Notes: generated from the letters alone by a model not told the origin. A stretch of 64,000 nucleotides of DNA from Cellulomonas flavigena DSM 20109 (GCF_000092865.1 NC_014151.1:2728001-2792000); one strand, 5' to 3'. Numbered from the stretch's first letter, positions 25,512 through 34,880 are shown. Made by a program: numbers and translations.

Positions 25512-28500
25512 TCAGTCCTGCAGGCGTCCCTCCGCGGCGATCGCGTCGGCGATCGCGGCGTCCAGGCGGTCCTGCGCCTCGCCGTAGGCGGCGAAGTCCC
25601 CGTCGGCCAGCGCGTCCTGACCCGCGCGGATGGCCTGCTGCGCCCGCTGCAGCGCCTCGTCGAGGGCCGCCCGCGCGTCCGGGTCGGCCGTCGGCGCCGT
25701 CGTGGCGTCCGCGGTCGGCTCCGCCGTCGGGTCGCCGGTCGGCTCGTCGCCGGGCTCCACCGGCTCCTCCGTGTCGACCGGGGGCACCGGTTCGGCGCCG
25801 GCGTCACCCGCGTCCGCACCGGAGTCGCCGCCGAAGACCTGGTCCAGCGCCTCGTCGAGCGTCTGGGCGAAGCCGATCTCGTCACCGAACGAGACGAGCA
25901 CACGCTGCAGCAGCGGGAACGTCGTCCCGCTCGCCGCCTGCACGTACACCGGCTGGACGTACAGCAGACCGCCGCCGACGGGCAGCGTCAGCAGGTTGCC
26001 ACGCCGCACGATCGAGTCACCGCGCTGCAGGATGTTCAGCTCGTTCGACACCGTCGGGTCGGCGGTGAAGTTCGCGCTCGCCTGCCCCGGCCCGGGGACG
26101 GTGGAGTCACGCGGCAGCTCGAGAAGCCGGATCCTGCCGTACGTCTCGGAGACCTTGCCCGGCGTGTTGCCGGCTTCCGCGTCCACCGCGAGGTACCCGG
26201 TGAGCACGTTGCGCGCGTTGGCACCGCCCGGGATGAAGGTCGACATCAGCGAGAACGTCGCCTTGTCCTCGCCCGGCATCTGCAGCGTCAGGTAGTAGGG
26301 CGGCTGCGCGACGTCCGCGTTGGTCGCGGTCGGGTCGGCCGGGCTCTGCCAGAAGTCGTTCCCGGAGAAGAAGCCCGCCGCGTTCGTCACGTGGTACTGC
26401 CCGAGCAGAGCACGCTGCACCTTGAAGAGGTCCTCCGGGTACCGGATGTGGCTCATCAGGTCGCCCGAGATCTCGGACATCGGCTTCAGCGAGGTCGGGA
26501 ACACCTTGGTCCACGCGTCGAGGACCGGGTCCTCGGTGTCCCACGCGTACAGGTCGACCGACCCGTCGTACGCGTCCACCGTGGCCTTCACGGAGTTGCG
26601 GATGTAGTTGACCTGCTTGGGCAGCAGCGCCTGCACGGTGCTGCTGCGCTCGGTCAGCGAGTCCGTGGTGGCGTCCTCGAGGGAGCGCACCGCGGCGTAG
26701 GGGTACTGGTCGGACGTGGTGTACCCGTCGATGATCCACTTCACGCGGCCGTCGACGACCGCGGGGTACACGCGTCCGTCGAGGTCGAGGTACGGCGCGA
26801 CCTTCGCGACGCGGTCGCGCGGGTTGCGGTCGTAGAGGATCTGCGAGGTCTCGGTCACGCGGTCGGAGAAGAGGATCTGCTCGTCGCCGAACTTCAGCGC
26901 GAACAGCACCTTGTTCCACAGCGACCCCACCGCCGGGCCCGCGGAGTCCTCCTCCGTGGGGAAGCGGAAGGGCACGGACCCGGTGCCCGTCTCGTCGTCC
27001 GGGTAGTCGAACTCCCAGCCATCGGTTCCCGGCCGGCCCCCGACGATCGAGTACTCGGGGGACTTCTGGCCGAAGTAGATGCGCGGCTCGTACTCCCCCA
27101 GCTCGCCCTGCGAGGGGATCCCGCCCTCCCAGAACGCGGGTGCGCCGCGTGCACCGCGCGTGTTGCCGTACGCGGCGACGACCCCGAACCCGTGCGTGTA
27201 CACCGTCGTGTCGTTGGTCCAGTTGCGCTGCCCCGCGTTGAGGCCGTTGAGGTCGAGCTCACGCACCGCGATCACCGTGTCGCGGCTCTCGCCGTCGATC
27301 GTGTACCGGTCGACGGACAGCGAGTCGGGGAAGTCGTAGAACCCGCGGATCTGCTGCAGCTGCTTGAACGACGGCGACACGATGTTCGGGTCCAGCAGGC
27401 GGATGGACGCGGTGGTCTCCGCGTTCTCCCGCAGCGCGCCCGGCTCGGCCGTGACGTTCGCGTCGTAGTCGGCGATGTCGATGTCGTCGAGCCCGTACGC
27501 CGCGAGCGTCGCGTCGATGTTGCGTTGGATGTACTCCGACTCCGCGTCCTGCTGGTTCGGCTGCACCTGGAAGCGCTGCACGACCGCCGGGTACACGCCG
27601 CCGACGACGACCGCCGCCACCACCATCAGCCCCACGCCGATCGCCGGCAGGCGCCAGTTGCCCGTGAACGCCGTCGCGACGAACGCACCGGCCACGACGA
27701 CCGCGGCGACGGCCAGGATCGCCTTCGACGGGATCACCGCGTGCACGTCCGTGAACCCGGCCCCCTGCCAGCGCTGCTCGCCCGTCTGCTGCTTGGTGAG
27801 GATCGAGTAGCGGTCCAGCCAGTAGCTCGCGCCGACGAGCAGCAGGACCAGCGCACCGAGCACCGACAGGTGGACGCGCGCCGCGCGCGTGGTGCGCGGC
27901 GCTCCCTCGCCCCCGCCGATGCGCAGGCCGCCGTAGAGGTAGTGCGTCGCGACGGCCGCGACGCTCGAGAGCACCAGCACCGCCATGAGGAACGACACGA
28001 CGAACCGCAGACCGGGCAGCGTGAAGAGGTAGAACCCCAGGTCGATGCCCCACTGCGGGTCGCTCACCCCGACGTCTCCACCCTTGAGCCACAGCTGCAC
28101 GGTGCTCCACTGCTGGGAGGCCGCGCCACCCGCGAAGAGCCCGAGCACGACAGGGCCGACCACCAGCACGAGCCGGCGCAGCGGCTCGATGGCCTCGCGG
28201 TACTGGTCGAGGTTGGCCTGCTCCTGCGTCGAGGGCGCGTACACCGGCCGCGCGCGGTAGCCGTAGCTGAGCGAGAAGCCCACGCTCGCGGCCATGACGG
28301 CGAAGCCCAGGACGAACAGGACGCCGCGCGTGACCCACTCGGTGCGCAGCACCTCGGTGAACCCCAGCTGCGAGTACCAGAGGACCTCGGTCCAGACCTG
28401 TGCGAGCACGAGCAGCAGGACGACGAGTACGACGAGCGTGACGACGGTCGGGACCAGAGGGCCGCGGCGGCGCGGCGCGACAGGTCGGGGGCGGGGCGGG

Positions 28501-28514
28501 GAGGCGAAGGTCAC
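25512..28514 (-). CDS. UPF0182 family large membrane protein
   Basis: About 1000 residues. The first 330 hold seven or so membrane helices (VPTVVTLVVLVVLLLVLAQV onward); the rest is a large extracytoplasmic domain with family motifs such as FQVQPNQQDAESEYIQRNID, FYDFPDSLSVDRYTIDG, VYTHGFGVVAAYGN and PRIYFGQKSPEYSIVGG. The function is unknown; the family is widespread in actinobacteria (Rv3193c in M. tuberculosis, from memory). The C-terminus carries an acidic Pro/Thr-rich stretch (PTGDPTAEPTADATTAPTAD) and a helical tail that may be a spacer and wall contact. The start is GTG 28514. Confidence 0.92.
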   Translation of the reverse strand: MTFASPPRPRPVAPRRRGPLVPTVVTLVVLVVLLLVLAQVWTEVLWYSQLGFTEVLRTEWVTRGVLFVLGFAVMAASVGFSLSYGYRARPVYAPSTQEQANLDQYREAIEPLRRLVLVVGPVVLGLFAGGAASQQWSTVQLWLKGGDVGVSDPQWGIDLGFYLFTLPGLRFVVSFLMAVLVLSSVAAVATHYLYGGLRIGGGEGAPRTTRAARVHLSVLGALVLLLVGASYWLDRYSILTKQQTGEQRWQGAGFTDVHAVIPSKAILAVAAVVVAGAFVATAFTGNWRLPAIGVGLMVVAAVVVGGVYPAVVQRFQVQPNQQDAESEYIQRNIDATLAAYGLDDIDIADYDANVTAEPGALRENAETTASIRLLDPNIVSPSFKQLQQIRGFYDFPDSLSVDRYTIDGESRDTVIAVRELDLNGLNAGQRNWTNDTTVYTHGFGVVAAYGNTRGARGAPAFWEGGIPSQGELGEYEPRIYFGQKSPEYSIVGGRPGTDGWEFDYPDDETGTGSVPFRFPTEEDSAGPAVGSLWNKVLFALKFGDEQILFSDRVTETSQILYDRNPRDRVAKVAPYLDLDGRVYPAVVDGRVKWIIDGYTTSDQYPYAAVRSLEDATTDSLTERSSTVQALLPKQVNYIRNSVKATVDAYDGSVDLYAWDTEDPVLDAWTKVFPTSLKPMSEISGDLMSHIRYPEDLFKVQRALLGQYHVTNAAGFFSGNDFWQSPADPTATNADVAQPPYYLTLQMPGEDKATFSLMSTFIPGGANARNVLTGYLAVDAEAGNTPGKVSETYGRIRLLELPRDSTVPGPGQASANFTADPTVSNELNILQRGDSIVRRGNLLTLPVGGGLLYVQPVYVQAASGTTFPLLQRVLVSFGDEIGFAQTLDEALDQVFGGDSGADAGDAGAEPVPPVDTEEPVEPGDEPTGDPTAEPTADATTAPTADPDARAALDEALQRAQQAIRAGQDALADGDFAAYGEAQDRLDAAIADAIAAEGRLQD

Positions 28515-28624
28515 AGCGGTGCGGTCCTCGATCTTTGAGCCGACGGCGGGCGCGACACGCGCCCTTCGTCCACACGAACGGGCACGACGGGTCCCAGGTT
28601 CCCACAGGGTGCGACGATGAGCGC

Positions 28625-29203
28625 GTGAGCACGCCCCCCGCACCGTCACCGCAGCCCGACGACACCCAGACCCGCGCGCGACGCGCCCTCGCCGACGCCG
28701 TCCGGGAGATCGAGCACCACGTCGCCGCCGCCGGCTGGGACGCCCCCGTGCGGGTCTTCGCGCTCGTGCGGACCCGGACGGCGCTGACGACCGAGCCGGG
28801 TCTCGCCGACCAGCTCGCCCCCGAGGTCCTCGCCGCCGCACGCGCCGACGACCAGCACCTGACGTCCGTCGAGCAGGAGGGGCTGCCCGCCGCCGAGGAC
28901 CTCGAGCACCTGCTCGGAGGGCTGACGTGGCCGCCCACGGTCGACGGTGCCGCGGTCACGGTCGAGCGCGTCGTCCTGCCCCCGGGGGCCGAGGAGGACC
29001 TGCCGGCCGACCCGGACGCCGCTCTCGCGGCCCTGCTCGCCCACCCGCAGCGCCAGGACGTGCGGCTCGCCGTCGCGGTGCTGCGCGACGGTCCTTCGTG
29101 GTGCGCCGTGCGCACCCGCGCGCACGACGACGACGACGCGGTCGGTCAGGGCCCGGACCTCGTGCCCGGCCTCGTCGAGGCGGTGCGCGCGACGCTCGAG
29201 TGA
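28625..29203 (+). CDS. PPA1309 family protein
   Basis: 192 residues, soluble and acidic. The N-terminal RARRALADAVREIEHHVAAA, then GWDAPVRVFALVRTRTAL and VEQEGLPAAEDLEHLLGGLT, match an actinobacterial family known only as PPA1309-like, which usually sits beside the UPF0182 and YlbL genes. The function is unknown. The start is GTG 28625. It is divergent from UPF0182 (110-base gap) and converges on the PDZ protease gene, seven bases apart. Confidence 0.8.
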   Translation: MSTPPAPSPQPDDTQTRARRALADAVREIEHHVAAAGWDAPVRVFALVRTRTALTTEPGLADQLAPEVLAAARADDQHLTSVEQEGLPAAEDLEHLLGGLTWPPTVDGAAVTVERVVLPPGAEEDLPADPDAALAALLAHPQRQDVRLAVAVLRDGPSWCAVRTRAHDDDDAVGQGPDLVPGLVEAVRATLE

Positions 29204-29210
29204 CGCCCCG

Positions 29211-30536
29211 TCAGCCCGCCGTGCAGGTCGGCAGCTCGTCGGTCTCGCCGGCGCCGATCGCCTCCATCGCCTCGCGCGCGTCGTGGAGCGTGGCGACGCG
29301 GACGACGCGCAGACCGCGCGGCACGTGCCCCACGACCTCGTCGCAGTTGCCGTCCGGGGCCAGGAACCAGGCCGCCCCGTCACGCACCGCCCCGGCGAGC
29401 TTCTGGCGGATCCCCCCGATCGGGCCGACGGCACCCGTCACGTCGATCGTCCCGGTGCCGGCGATGACCTCGCCCGCCGCCTCGTCCTCGGGGGTCAGCA
29501 GGTCGACGAGCCCGAGCGCGAACATCGTCCCGGCGCTCGGCCCGCCGACACCCTCGATGTTGATGCTGACGTCCACCGGCATGTCGAACGACGGGTCGAC
29601 GAACACCCCGATCTGCGCCCCGCCGTCCTCGCGCTCGCCCGTCACCACGGCCACCTCGACGTCCTGCGCGTGCCGCCGGACCGTCAGGGAGATCGTCGTG
29701 CCCGGCTCGATCTCGGCGAGCCGCGCGACCAGCGACTGGTAGTCCGCGAGCGGCTCACCGTCCATCGCCGTGAGGACGTCGCCCTCCTCGAGCTTGTCGA
29801 CGGCGTCCGTGCCCTCGACCGTGCCGGCCACGACCAGCGTCGCCGGCACCTCGTACCCGAGCTCGACGAGTGCCGCGACCGCTGCGTTCTCCTGCGAGGA
29901 CACCATGAGCCCCGCGTTGGACTCCTCGATCTCCTCGCGCGTCGCGTCCTGCGGGTAGACCTCCTCGACGGGACGCACCACGGACGCGCGCGAGACCCAG
30001 CCCCGCAGCACGTTGACGAGGTACGCCGGGTAACCGGGGCCGCCGACGCCGGAGATCGTCGTCAGCCGCAGCTCACCGGTCGACGGGTACGTGGTCGCAC
30101 CGTCGACCTCGATGAGCGGGCTGCCGCCGACCTCGCCGAGCACGTCGGTCGTCGGGCCGGGCCCGTTCACGGCGTACGGAGCGGGCACGACCGCCAGGAT
30201 GCCGACGAGCACCGCGGCGGCGAGCATGCCGACCGACTGGATCACGGCGCGCGGGGTCGGCCGCGGCAGCGGGTCGTCCTCGGGCTGGGCGGCAGGGTCC
30301 GCGGCCGGGTGGGCGACAGGGTCCGCGGCGGGGTGGGCGACAGGGTCCACGGCGTCCCCCGGCGCAGGCGCGACCGGCGCGTCGTCGTCGACACCGTCCT
30401 CCGCGACGTCGACGGTCTCGTCCGCCCCCTCCGCGGCCGGCCCCGGGGACGCGTCGGCGGGCACGTCGTCGACGTCGTGGGCCGGGTCCTGGGAGGCGTC
30501 GTCGGTGGGCTTCTCGTCGAGCACGGGGACGATCAT
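29211..30536 (-). CDS. YlbL-type PDZ / Lon-like membrane protease
   Basis: 441 residues. The first 95 are an acidic Ala/Pro-rich cytoplasmic stretch with a short repeat (DPVAHPAA twice). A single membrane helix follows (IQSVGMLAAAVLVGILAVVP), then a PDZ domain (TDAVDKLEEGDVLTAMDGEP) and a C-terminal Lon-type S16 protease domain. The catalytic Ser is about residue 334 (GVGGPSAGTMFALG) and the Lys about residue 379 (IGGIRQKLAGA). The active site faces outside the cell. It is the counterpart of Rv3194c, from memory. In Bacillus, YlbL degrades a division inhibitor after DNA damage; the target here is unknown. Confidence 0.9.
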   Translation of the reverse strand: MIVPVLDEKPTDDASQDPAHDVDDVPADASPGPAAEGADETVDVAEDGVDDDAPVAPAPGDAVDPVAHPAADPVAHPAADPAAQPEDDPLPRPTPRAVIQSVGMLAAAVLVGILAVVPAPYAVNGPGPTTDVLGEVGGSPLIEVDGATTYPSTGELRLTTISGVGGPGYPAYLVNVLRGWVSRASVVRPVEEVYPQDATREEIEESNAGLMVSSQENAAVAALVELGYEVPATLVVAGTVEGTDAVDKLEEGDVLTAMDGEPLADYQSLVARLAEIEPGTTISLTVRRHAQDVEVAVVTGEREDGGAQIGVFVDPSFDMPVDVSINIEGVGGPSAGTMFALGLVDLLTPEDEAAGEVIAGTGTIDVTGAVGPIGGIRQKLAGAVRDGAAWFLAPDGNCDEVVGHVPRGLRVVRVATLHDAREAMEAIGAGETDELPTCTAG

Positions 30537-30662
30537 CCCTCACGCGCCCGGACTCGCGAGGCAGCAGGCGTGTGCGCCGACAGCGAACCTGCCCCCCGCG
30601 CCGGTCGGAGCACCTCGTCACGTGGTTACCGTGGTGCTCCCCCGGCCACCCTGGAGGCCCGC

Positions 30663-32102
30663 ATGAGTCCCGACGTCCCACCCCCCGACGGCCCCGGCGG
30701 GCCACCGCAGTGGGAGCAGATGCTCCGCGCCATGCTGGGCCCGGCGGCGGACGACGCGATCCGCGAGATGCGCGAGATGGGCCTCGACCCGTCGGCCATG
30801 GCCGCGGCGTCCGGGCTGCCCACCGATCCCGCCCTGCTGCGGCAGGCGCTCGAGCAGATGCAGCGGATGCTCGCGTCGTCGGGCGACCAGCCCGTGAACT
30901 GGCAGATGGCGCACGACCTGGCGCGGCAGCAGGCGGCGGTCGGCGGCGACCCGTCGCTGTCCCCAGGACGCGTCAAGGACGTGCGCGACGCGCTGTCCGT
31001 GGCCGAGCTGTGGCTCGACGCGGCGACGGACCTGCCGCCCGCCCCGGGCGCGACGCACGCGTGGAGCCGCGCCGAGTGGGTGGAGGCGACCCTGTCGACG
31101 TGGCGCACGCTCACCGAGCCGGTCGCCGCGTCCCTGTCCGCGGCGCTCGCCGAGGCCCTCGGTCCGGCGATCACCGAGATGGGGGCGTCGCTGCCCGGCG
31201 GACCACCGCCCGGCGTGCAGGGCGACCCGGCCCAGCTGATGCGCGGTCTGGGCTCCGCGGTCTTCGGCCTGCAGGTCGGGCAGGCCGCCGGCACCCTCGC
31301 CCGCGAGGTCTTCGGCACCACCGACATCGGCCTGCCGCTGCTCGAGGCGCCCGCGCCGGCGCTCGTCGCCACCAACGTCGACGCGTTCGCCGAGGGCCTC
31401 GACACGCCGCTGGACGAGGTGCGGCTGTACCTGGCGCTGCGCGAGGCCGCGGCGAGCCGCCTCTTCGCGCACGTGCCGTGGCTGCGGACCCACCTGCTCG
31501 ACACCGTCGCGGAGTACGCGCGCGGCATCGCGATCGACGTCGAGCACCTCGAGGAGGCCGTCGCCTCGATCGACCCGACGGACCCCACGGCGCTGCAGGA
31601 GGCGTTGTCCGGCGGCGTGTTCGCCCCTCAGACGACCCCGGCGCAGCAGGCCGCGCTGGCCCGACTCGAGCACGCGCTCGCGCTCGTGGAGGGCTGGGTC
31701 GACGAGGTCGCGACGACCGCGGCGACACCCCACCTGCCGCACGCCGTGCCGCTGCGCGAGATGGTGCGCCGCCGCCGGGCAGCCGGTGGGCCGGCCGAGC
31801 AGACCTTCGCGAGCCTGGTCGGGCTGGAGCTGCGCCCGCGACGCCTGCGGGACGCCGCCACCGTGTGGGCGCACCTGACGGCCACGCGCGACGTCGCCGG
31901 GCGCGACGCGGTCTGGGCGCACCCGGACCTCGTCCCCACGCCCGAGGACCTCGACGACCCGGGCGGCTACGACGCGCGGCGCGCGGCCGCCGTGGACGAG
32001 ACGGCCGACCTGGACCGGGCCCTCGCGCAGATCCTCGCCGACGCCGACGCCGACGCCGACGGCCCGTCCGGCGACGACACGAGCGGCCCACCCGCCGCGT
32101 GA
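30663..32102 (+). CDS. DUF2342 putative zinc-dependent metalloprotease
   Basis: 479 residues, soluble and helical. Family landmarks are VNWQMAHDLARQQAA, LWLDAATDLPPAPG, GRVKDVRDALSVAE, MGASLPGG, GSAVFGLQVGQAAGTLAREV, and LFAHVPWLRTHLLDTVAEYA. The family (Rv3195 type) is annotated as a zinc-dependent metalloprotease or F420-associated protein; no biochemical role is settled. I see no HExxH, and the stretch before LFAHVPWL reads REAAASR, without the His that I recall at this place in relatives, so metal binding should not be assumed. The start is ATG 30663. It ends in an ADADADAD acidic tail. Confidence 0.82.
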   Translation: MSPDVPPPDGPGGPPQWEQMLRAMLGPAADDAIREMREMGLDPSAMAAASGLPTDPALLRQALEQMQRMLASSGDQPVNWQMAHDLARQQAAVGGDPSLSPGRVKDVRDALSVAELWLDAATDLPPAPGATHAWSRAEWVEATLSTWRTLTEPVAASLSAALAEALGPAITEMGASLPGGPPPGVQGDPAQLMRGLGSAVFGLQVGQAAGTLAREVFGTTDIGLPLLEAPAPALVATNVDAFAEGLDTPLDEVRLYLALREAAASRLFAHVPWLRTHLLDTVAEYARGIAIDVEHLEEAVASIDPTDPTALQEALSGGVFAPQTTPAQQAALARLEHALALVEGWVDEVATTAATPHLPHAVPLREMVRRRRAAGGPAEQTFASLVGLELRPRRLRDAATVWAHLTATRDVAGRDAVWAHPDLVPTPEDLDDPGGYDARRAAAVDETADLDRALAQILADADADADGPSGDDTSGPPAA

Positions 32103-32123
32103 CCGACGGTCCGTCGGCAGGGC

Positions 32124-32771
32124 TCAGGCCCCGCCGACGGGCTCGTCGGCATCGTCCGCCGCAGGCTCGTCGGGCACGTCGCCGGCCTCGGCGCCGTCGC
32201 GCGTGAACGCGCAGCCCTCGAGGAAGCCCCGCGCGCGCTGCGTGTGCGGGTAGGCGGCCAGCTCGGCCCAGAACGCGTCGCCGTGCCCGGGCTGCAGCAG
32301 GTGCGCCAGCTCGTGCAGGAGGACGTAGTCGAGGACCCAGCGCGGCATGCCCTGCAGGCGGTCGGAGATGCGGATGGTGCCGTCGGAGGGCGTGCACGAC
32401 CCCCACCGGCGCCCCTGGTTGGACGACCACCGCACGCTCGTCGGCACGGCACGTCCCCCGAGGTACCGCCGCGACAGCTCGGTCGCCCGAGCGACGAGCT
32501 GGGCGTCCGACGGGCGGCGGCGACGCTCCTGGGCGGCGAGGCGCTCGACCATGCGCGCCACCCACTCGCGCTCCTGCGCGCGCGTGAACCGGGCGGGGAT
32601 CGCCACGATGGTGCGGCCGCCCTCGCGCCACGCGCTCACCGTGCGCGCGCGGCGACGCGACCTGCGCACCTCCACGACGGGCGCGGTGTCGTCGCTCGGC
32701 GCGAGCGCGCGGAGCGCCGCCTCACCGGCGCGTGCGGGACCGCGCGGCGTCGCCTCGCGCGAAGTCGGCAC
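32124..32771 (-). CDS. YgjP-like (DUF45) M48-type metallopeptidase
   Basis: About 215 residues. The core matches the YgjP/SprT-like group: [40 protein letters not shown] and the zinc motif [12 protein letters not shown] (HExxH with a following His). A final [12 protein letters not shown] contributes the usual downstream region. The function is unknown beyond probable zinc-dependent hydrolysis. I start at GTG 32771 with GGTGAG upstream; a longer frame adds an R/S-rich extension. It converges on the DUF2342 gene. Confidence 0.85.
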   Translation of the reverse strand: MPTSREATPRGPARAGEAALRALAPSDDTAPVVEVRRSRRRARTVSAWREGGRTIVAIPARFTRAQEREWVARMVERLAAQERRRRPSDAQLVARATELSRRYLGGRAVPTSVRWSSNQGRRWGSCTPSDGTIRISDRLQGMPRWVLDYVLLHELAHLLQPGHGDAFWAELAAYPHTQRARGFLEGCAFTRDGAEAGDVPDEPAADDADEPVGGA

Positions 32772-32966
32772 CTCACCGACGCTAGCGCGCCGCGCCGTCG
32801 GCGGCGAGGACGACACCCCGCCCGTCCCCCGCACGCGCGACGACGCGGCCCGTGATCGTGCGTGCGTGCGGGCCGTGCGCACTACTGTGTGAGCGCACGG
32901 AGGCCGTCATGGTCCCTGCCCCGGGCGCGATGCCACCGCCCGGTGAGGAGCACGAGGAGGGACCAC

Positions 32967-33125
32967 ATGGCCGACACCTGGGCGGGCGAGTTCTACTGTG
33001 TGAAGTGCAAGGAGAAGCGGGAGACGGAGGGCGAGGTCGTCGTCTCCGAGTCCGGCCGCCGGATGGCCAAGGCCGTCTGCCCGGTCTGCGGCACCAAGCT
33101 GAACCGGATCCTCGGCAAGGCCTGA
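32967..33125 (+). CDS. DUF5679 zinc-ribbon microprotein (52 aa)
   Basis: A 52-residue protein with two CxxC knuckles: FYCVKCKEKRETEG near residue 10 and KAVCPVCGTKLNRIL near residue 36, forming a single zinc ribbon. It is conserved in actinobacteria and looks like a structural nucleic-acid or ribosome-associated zinc finger. The start ATG 32967 follows GAGGAGGGA at good spacing. It stands alone and ends at a strong hairpin. Confidence 0.85.
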   Translation: MADTWAGEFYCVKCKEKRETEGEVVVSESGRRMAKAVCPVCGTKLNRILGKA

Positions 33126-33160
33126 CACCGGTCTGGGCCCGCGGCCCGGTCGCGCACGTC

Positions 33161-33195
33161 ACGAGGGCACCGTCGCGCGGCGACGGTGCCCTCGT
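33161..33195 (+). terminator. Strong 16-bp hairpin after the DUF5679 gene
   Basis: ACGAGGGCACCGTCGC and GCGACGGTGCCCTCGT are exact complements separated by three bases. The hairpin sits 36 bases after the stop at 33125 and before the ThiF-type gene at 33281. Confidence 0.8.
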
Positions 33196-33280
33196 CGTCT
33201 GCGCCGGCGCGTACGACGCACCCGGACGTGCCTGTGGACGAGGCCCGACGTCCGGCCGGCCGCGGTGCCATCGTGGCGCG

Positions 33281-34774
33281 ATGGACCGACCCCCCGCCGC
33301 TCCCGTGCTGCTGCGACCCGGCCTGCGCGTGCTGCCGCGCGGCGACGACGAGGTGCAGGTCGGCACCGACCCCCGGTGGGCGGTGCGGCTCGTGGGCCTC
33401 GCGCCCGCCGAGGTGCACCTGTGGGCGCAGGTCGACGACACGACGGACCTCACGCGGCTCCCCGCGCGTGCCCGCGCCGCCGGCCTCGACCCGGTCACGG
33501 TGGCGGCCACGGTCGACGAGCTCTCCCGTGCCGGGCTGACCCGGGCGCGGCCGGACGTGACGACGGCTGTGCACGGGCCTGCGGCGGCGGACGCAGCCGC
33601 GTGGTCGCTGCTGCACCCGGACGCGGCGGGCGATGCGGTCGTCCTGGCACGTGCTGACGCGGTCGTCGGCGTGGTGGGTCTCGGTCCGACAGGGCTCGGG
33701 GTCGCGCGCCAGCTGGCCGCCGCGGGCGTGGGAACGCTGCTGCTCGACGACGACACCCCGGTCCGCTCGCGCGACGTCACCGCGGGTGCCCACCGTTGGT
33801 CGGACGTCGGCACGCCGCGCGCCGTGGCATCACGGCGGCTGCTGCGCGACGCGGCCCCCGGGGTGCGCACCGACGACGACCGCCCCGCCGACGTCGTCGT
33901 GCTGGTGGAGCGCGACGCCGCCGACCCCGTGCGCGCGACCCGGCTCATGGGCGAGCACGTGCCGCACGTGTCCGTGGTGGTGCGCGCCGCGGACGCGTCG
34001 GTCGGCCCGTTCGTGCGGCCCGGCGTCGACCCGTGCCTGCGGTGCCTCGACCTGCACCGCACCGACGCGGACGCCGCGTGGCCGACGGTGCTGGGCGCGC
34101 TCACGCGGCACGACGACGACCGCCTCGCCCCGGGCGAGGTCGGCGTGCTCGCCTCGGCGTGCGCGGCCGTGGCGTCCGCGCAGGTCCTGGCGCTGCTGGC
34201 GGGCACGACCCCCAGCCTGTGCGGGGTGACGGTGGAGCTCGCGCTGCCGGGTCTCGTGCCGCGCGAACGACGCTGGTCCGCGCATCCCGGCTGCGGGTGT
34301 CGCACTCCCCCGGCGTCCGGGGTGTGCCGACGAACGGTCGGCAGGCAGTCGTCGGAGCGGTCCGCCCGCCGCCCTCCAACAGGGGGCGGACCGCACCTGA
34401 CGTCAGGCCGCGCTCGCGTCCTTCCGGGGCCGGCCACGGCCACGCTTGGTGGCCACGACCACACCGCCGACGAAGACCTGACCGCCCCAGACACCCCAGG
34501 GCTCGGCCCGCTCCACGGCGCCGGCGAGGCAGCCCTCGATGAGCGGGCACTCCCGGCACAGTGCCTTGGCCCGCTCGACGTCGGCCTGGCGCTCGGCGAA
34601 CCACAGCTCGCTGTCGTAGGACCGGCACGGGATGAGGTCCGCGACCATCCGGTCGAACTGGTCGTTCGTCGTCGCGGTGCTGCTGGTGGGCCAGGGGCCG
34701 GATCCGCCCTGGTTCACGTGGTCGAGCAGCGTCGTGAGCCGCACGATGTCCTCCTGGTGTCCTTGCGAGGGTGA
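33281..34774 (+). CDS. ThiF/E1-like protein with an anomalous C-terminal extension
   Basis: The conserved part is residues 1 to about 345. It has an N-terminal winged-helix-like region, a Rossmann motif (VVGVVGLGPTGLGVARQL), a DDDTPVRSRDVT loop and zinc cysteines in VDPCLRCLDLH and HPGCGC. It resembles the leader-binding ThiF/E1-like proteins of the cyclodehydratase group, although no peptide precursor or synthetase is nearby. After HPGCGC near 34310 no stop appears until 34774: the frame crosses the terminator at 34358-34393 and runs antisense through the whole of whiB7. That tail is R/P/G-rich and unlike a real domain, so the original stop has probably been lost. ATG 33281. Confidence 0.65.
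   Translation: MDRPPAAPVLLRPGLRVLPRGDDEVQVGTDPRWAVRLVGLAPAEVHLWAQVDDTTDLTRLPARARAAGLDPVTVAATVDELSRAGLTRARPDVTTAVHGPAAADAAAWSLLHPDAAGDAVVLARADAVVGVVGLGPTGLGVARQLAAAGVGTLLLDDDTPVRSRDVTAGAHRWSDVGTPRAVASRRLLRDAAPGVRTDDDRPADVVVLVERDAADPVRATRLMGEHVPHVSVVVRAADASVGPFVRPGVDPCLRCLDLHRTDADAAWPTVLGALTRHDDDRLAPGEVGVLASACAAVASAQVLALLAGTTPSLCGVTVELALPGLVPRERRWSAHPGCGCRTPPASGVCRRTVGRQSSERSARRPPTGGGPHLTSGRARVLPGPATATLGGHDHTADEDLTAPDTPGLGPLHGAGEAALDERALPAQCLGPLDVGLALGEPQLAVVGPARDEVRDHPVELVVRRRGAAGGPGAGSALVHVVEQRREPHDVLLVSLRG
34358..34393. terminator. Hairpin between the ThiF-type gene and whiB7
   Basis: CGGTCCGCCC and GGGCGGACCG are exact complements around a 16-base loop. It lies ten bases beyond the whiB7 stop (minus strand) and fits a terminator for whiB7, and possibly also for the convergent gene. 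Confidence 0.65.
34403..34744 (-). CDS. whiB7: WhiB7-type iron-sulfur transcriptional regulator
   Basis: 113 residues. Four cysteines (40, 63, 66, 72; the CRECPLIEGC cluster) bind a [4Fe-4S] cluster. The WhiB turn is EPWGVWGGQ (81-89), and an AT-hook RGRGRPRK (101-108) marks the WhiB7 subclass, which binds AT-rich DNA next to -35 elements with the main sigma factor and turns on intrinsic antibiotic resistance. The start is GTG 34744 with GGAGGA. It lies downstream of uvrD2 on the same strand, as in mycobacteria. A leader with a small ORF and a hairpin separates it from its promoter. Confidence 0.93.
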   Translation of the reverse strand: MRLTTLLDHVNQGGSGPWPTSSTATTNDQFDRMVADLIPCRSYDSELWFAERQADVERAKALCRECPLIEGCLAGAVERAEPWGVWGGQVFVGGVVVATKRGRGRPRKDASAA

Positions 34775-34804
34775 GCTGTGGGTGCCGGATCGGGCCGCTC
34801 GCCC

Positions 34805-34862
34805 CCGGTCGGGAGACCGGAGAAATGAGAGAGGCCGCGGATCCGTGTCGGACTCCGCGGCC
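34805..34862 (-). terminator. Attenuator hairpins in the whiB7 leader
   Basis: On the minus strand, GGCCGCGGA-g-TCCG pairs with CGGA-TCCGCGGCC (34862-34833), a 13-bp stem with one bulge, followed by the T-rich run TCTCTCATTT: a good intrinsic terminator ahead of the whiB7 gene. A second small hairpin, CCGGTC-TCCC-GACCGG (34820-34805), follows. Premature termination relieved by ribosome stalling is the known logic for whiB7 in other actinobacteria. Confidence 0.7.
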
Positions 34863-34880
34863 TGCCTGGTGAGGCTGGTG

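Noticed and set aside
25732..25790. Pro/Thr-rich repeats in the UPF0182 gene as a possible hypervariable tract
   Set aside because: Repeats are short and irregular (EPTAD/DPTAE), in frame, and typical of exported actinobacterial linkers.
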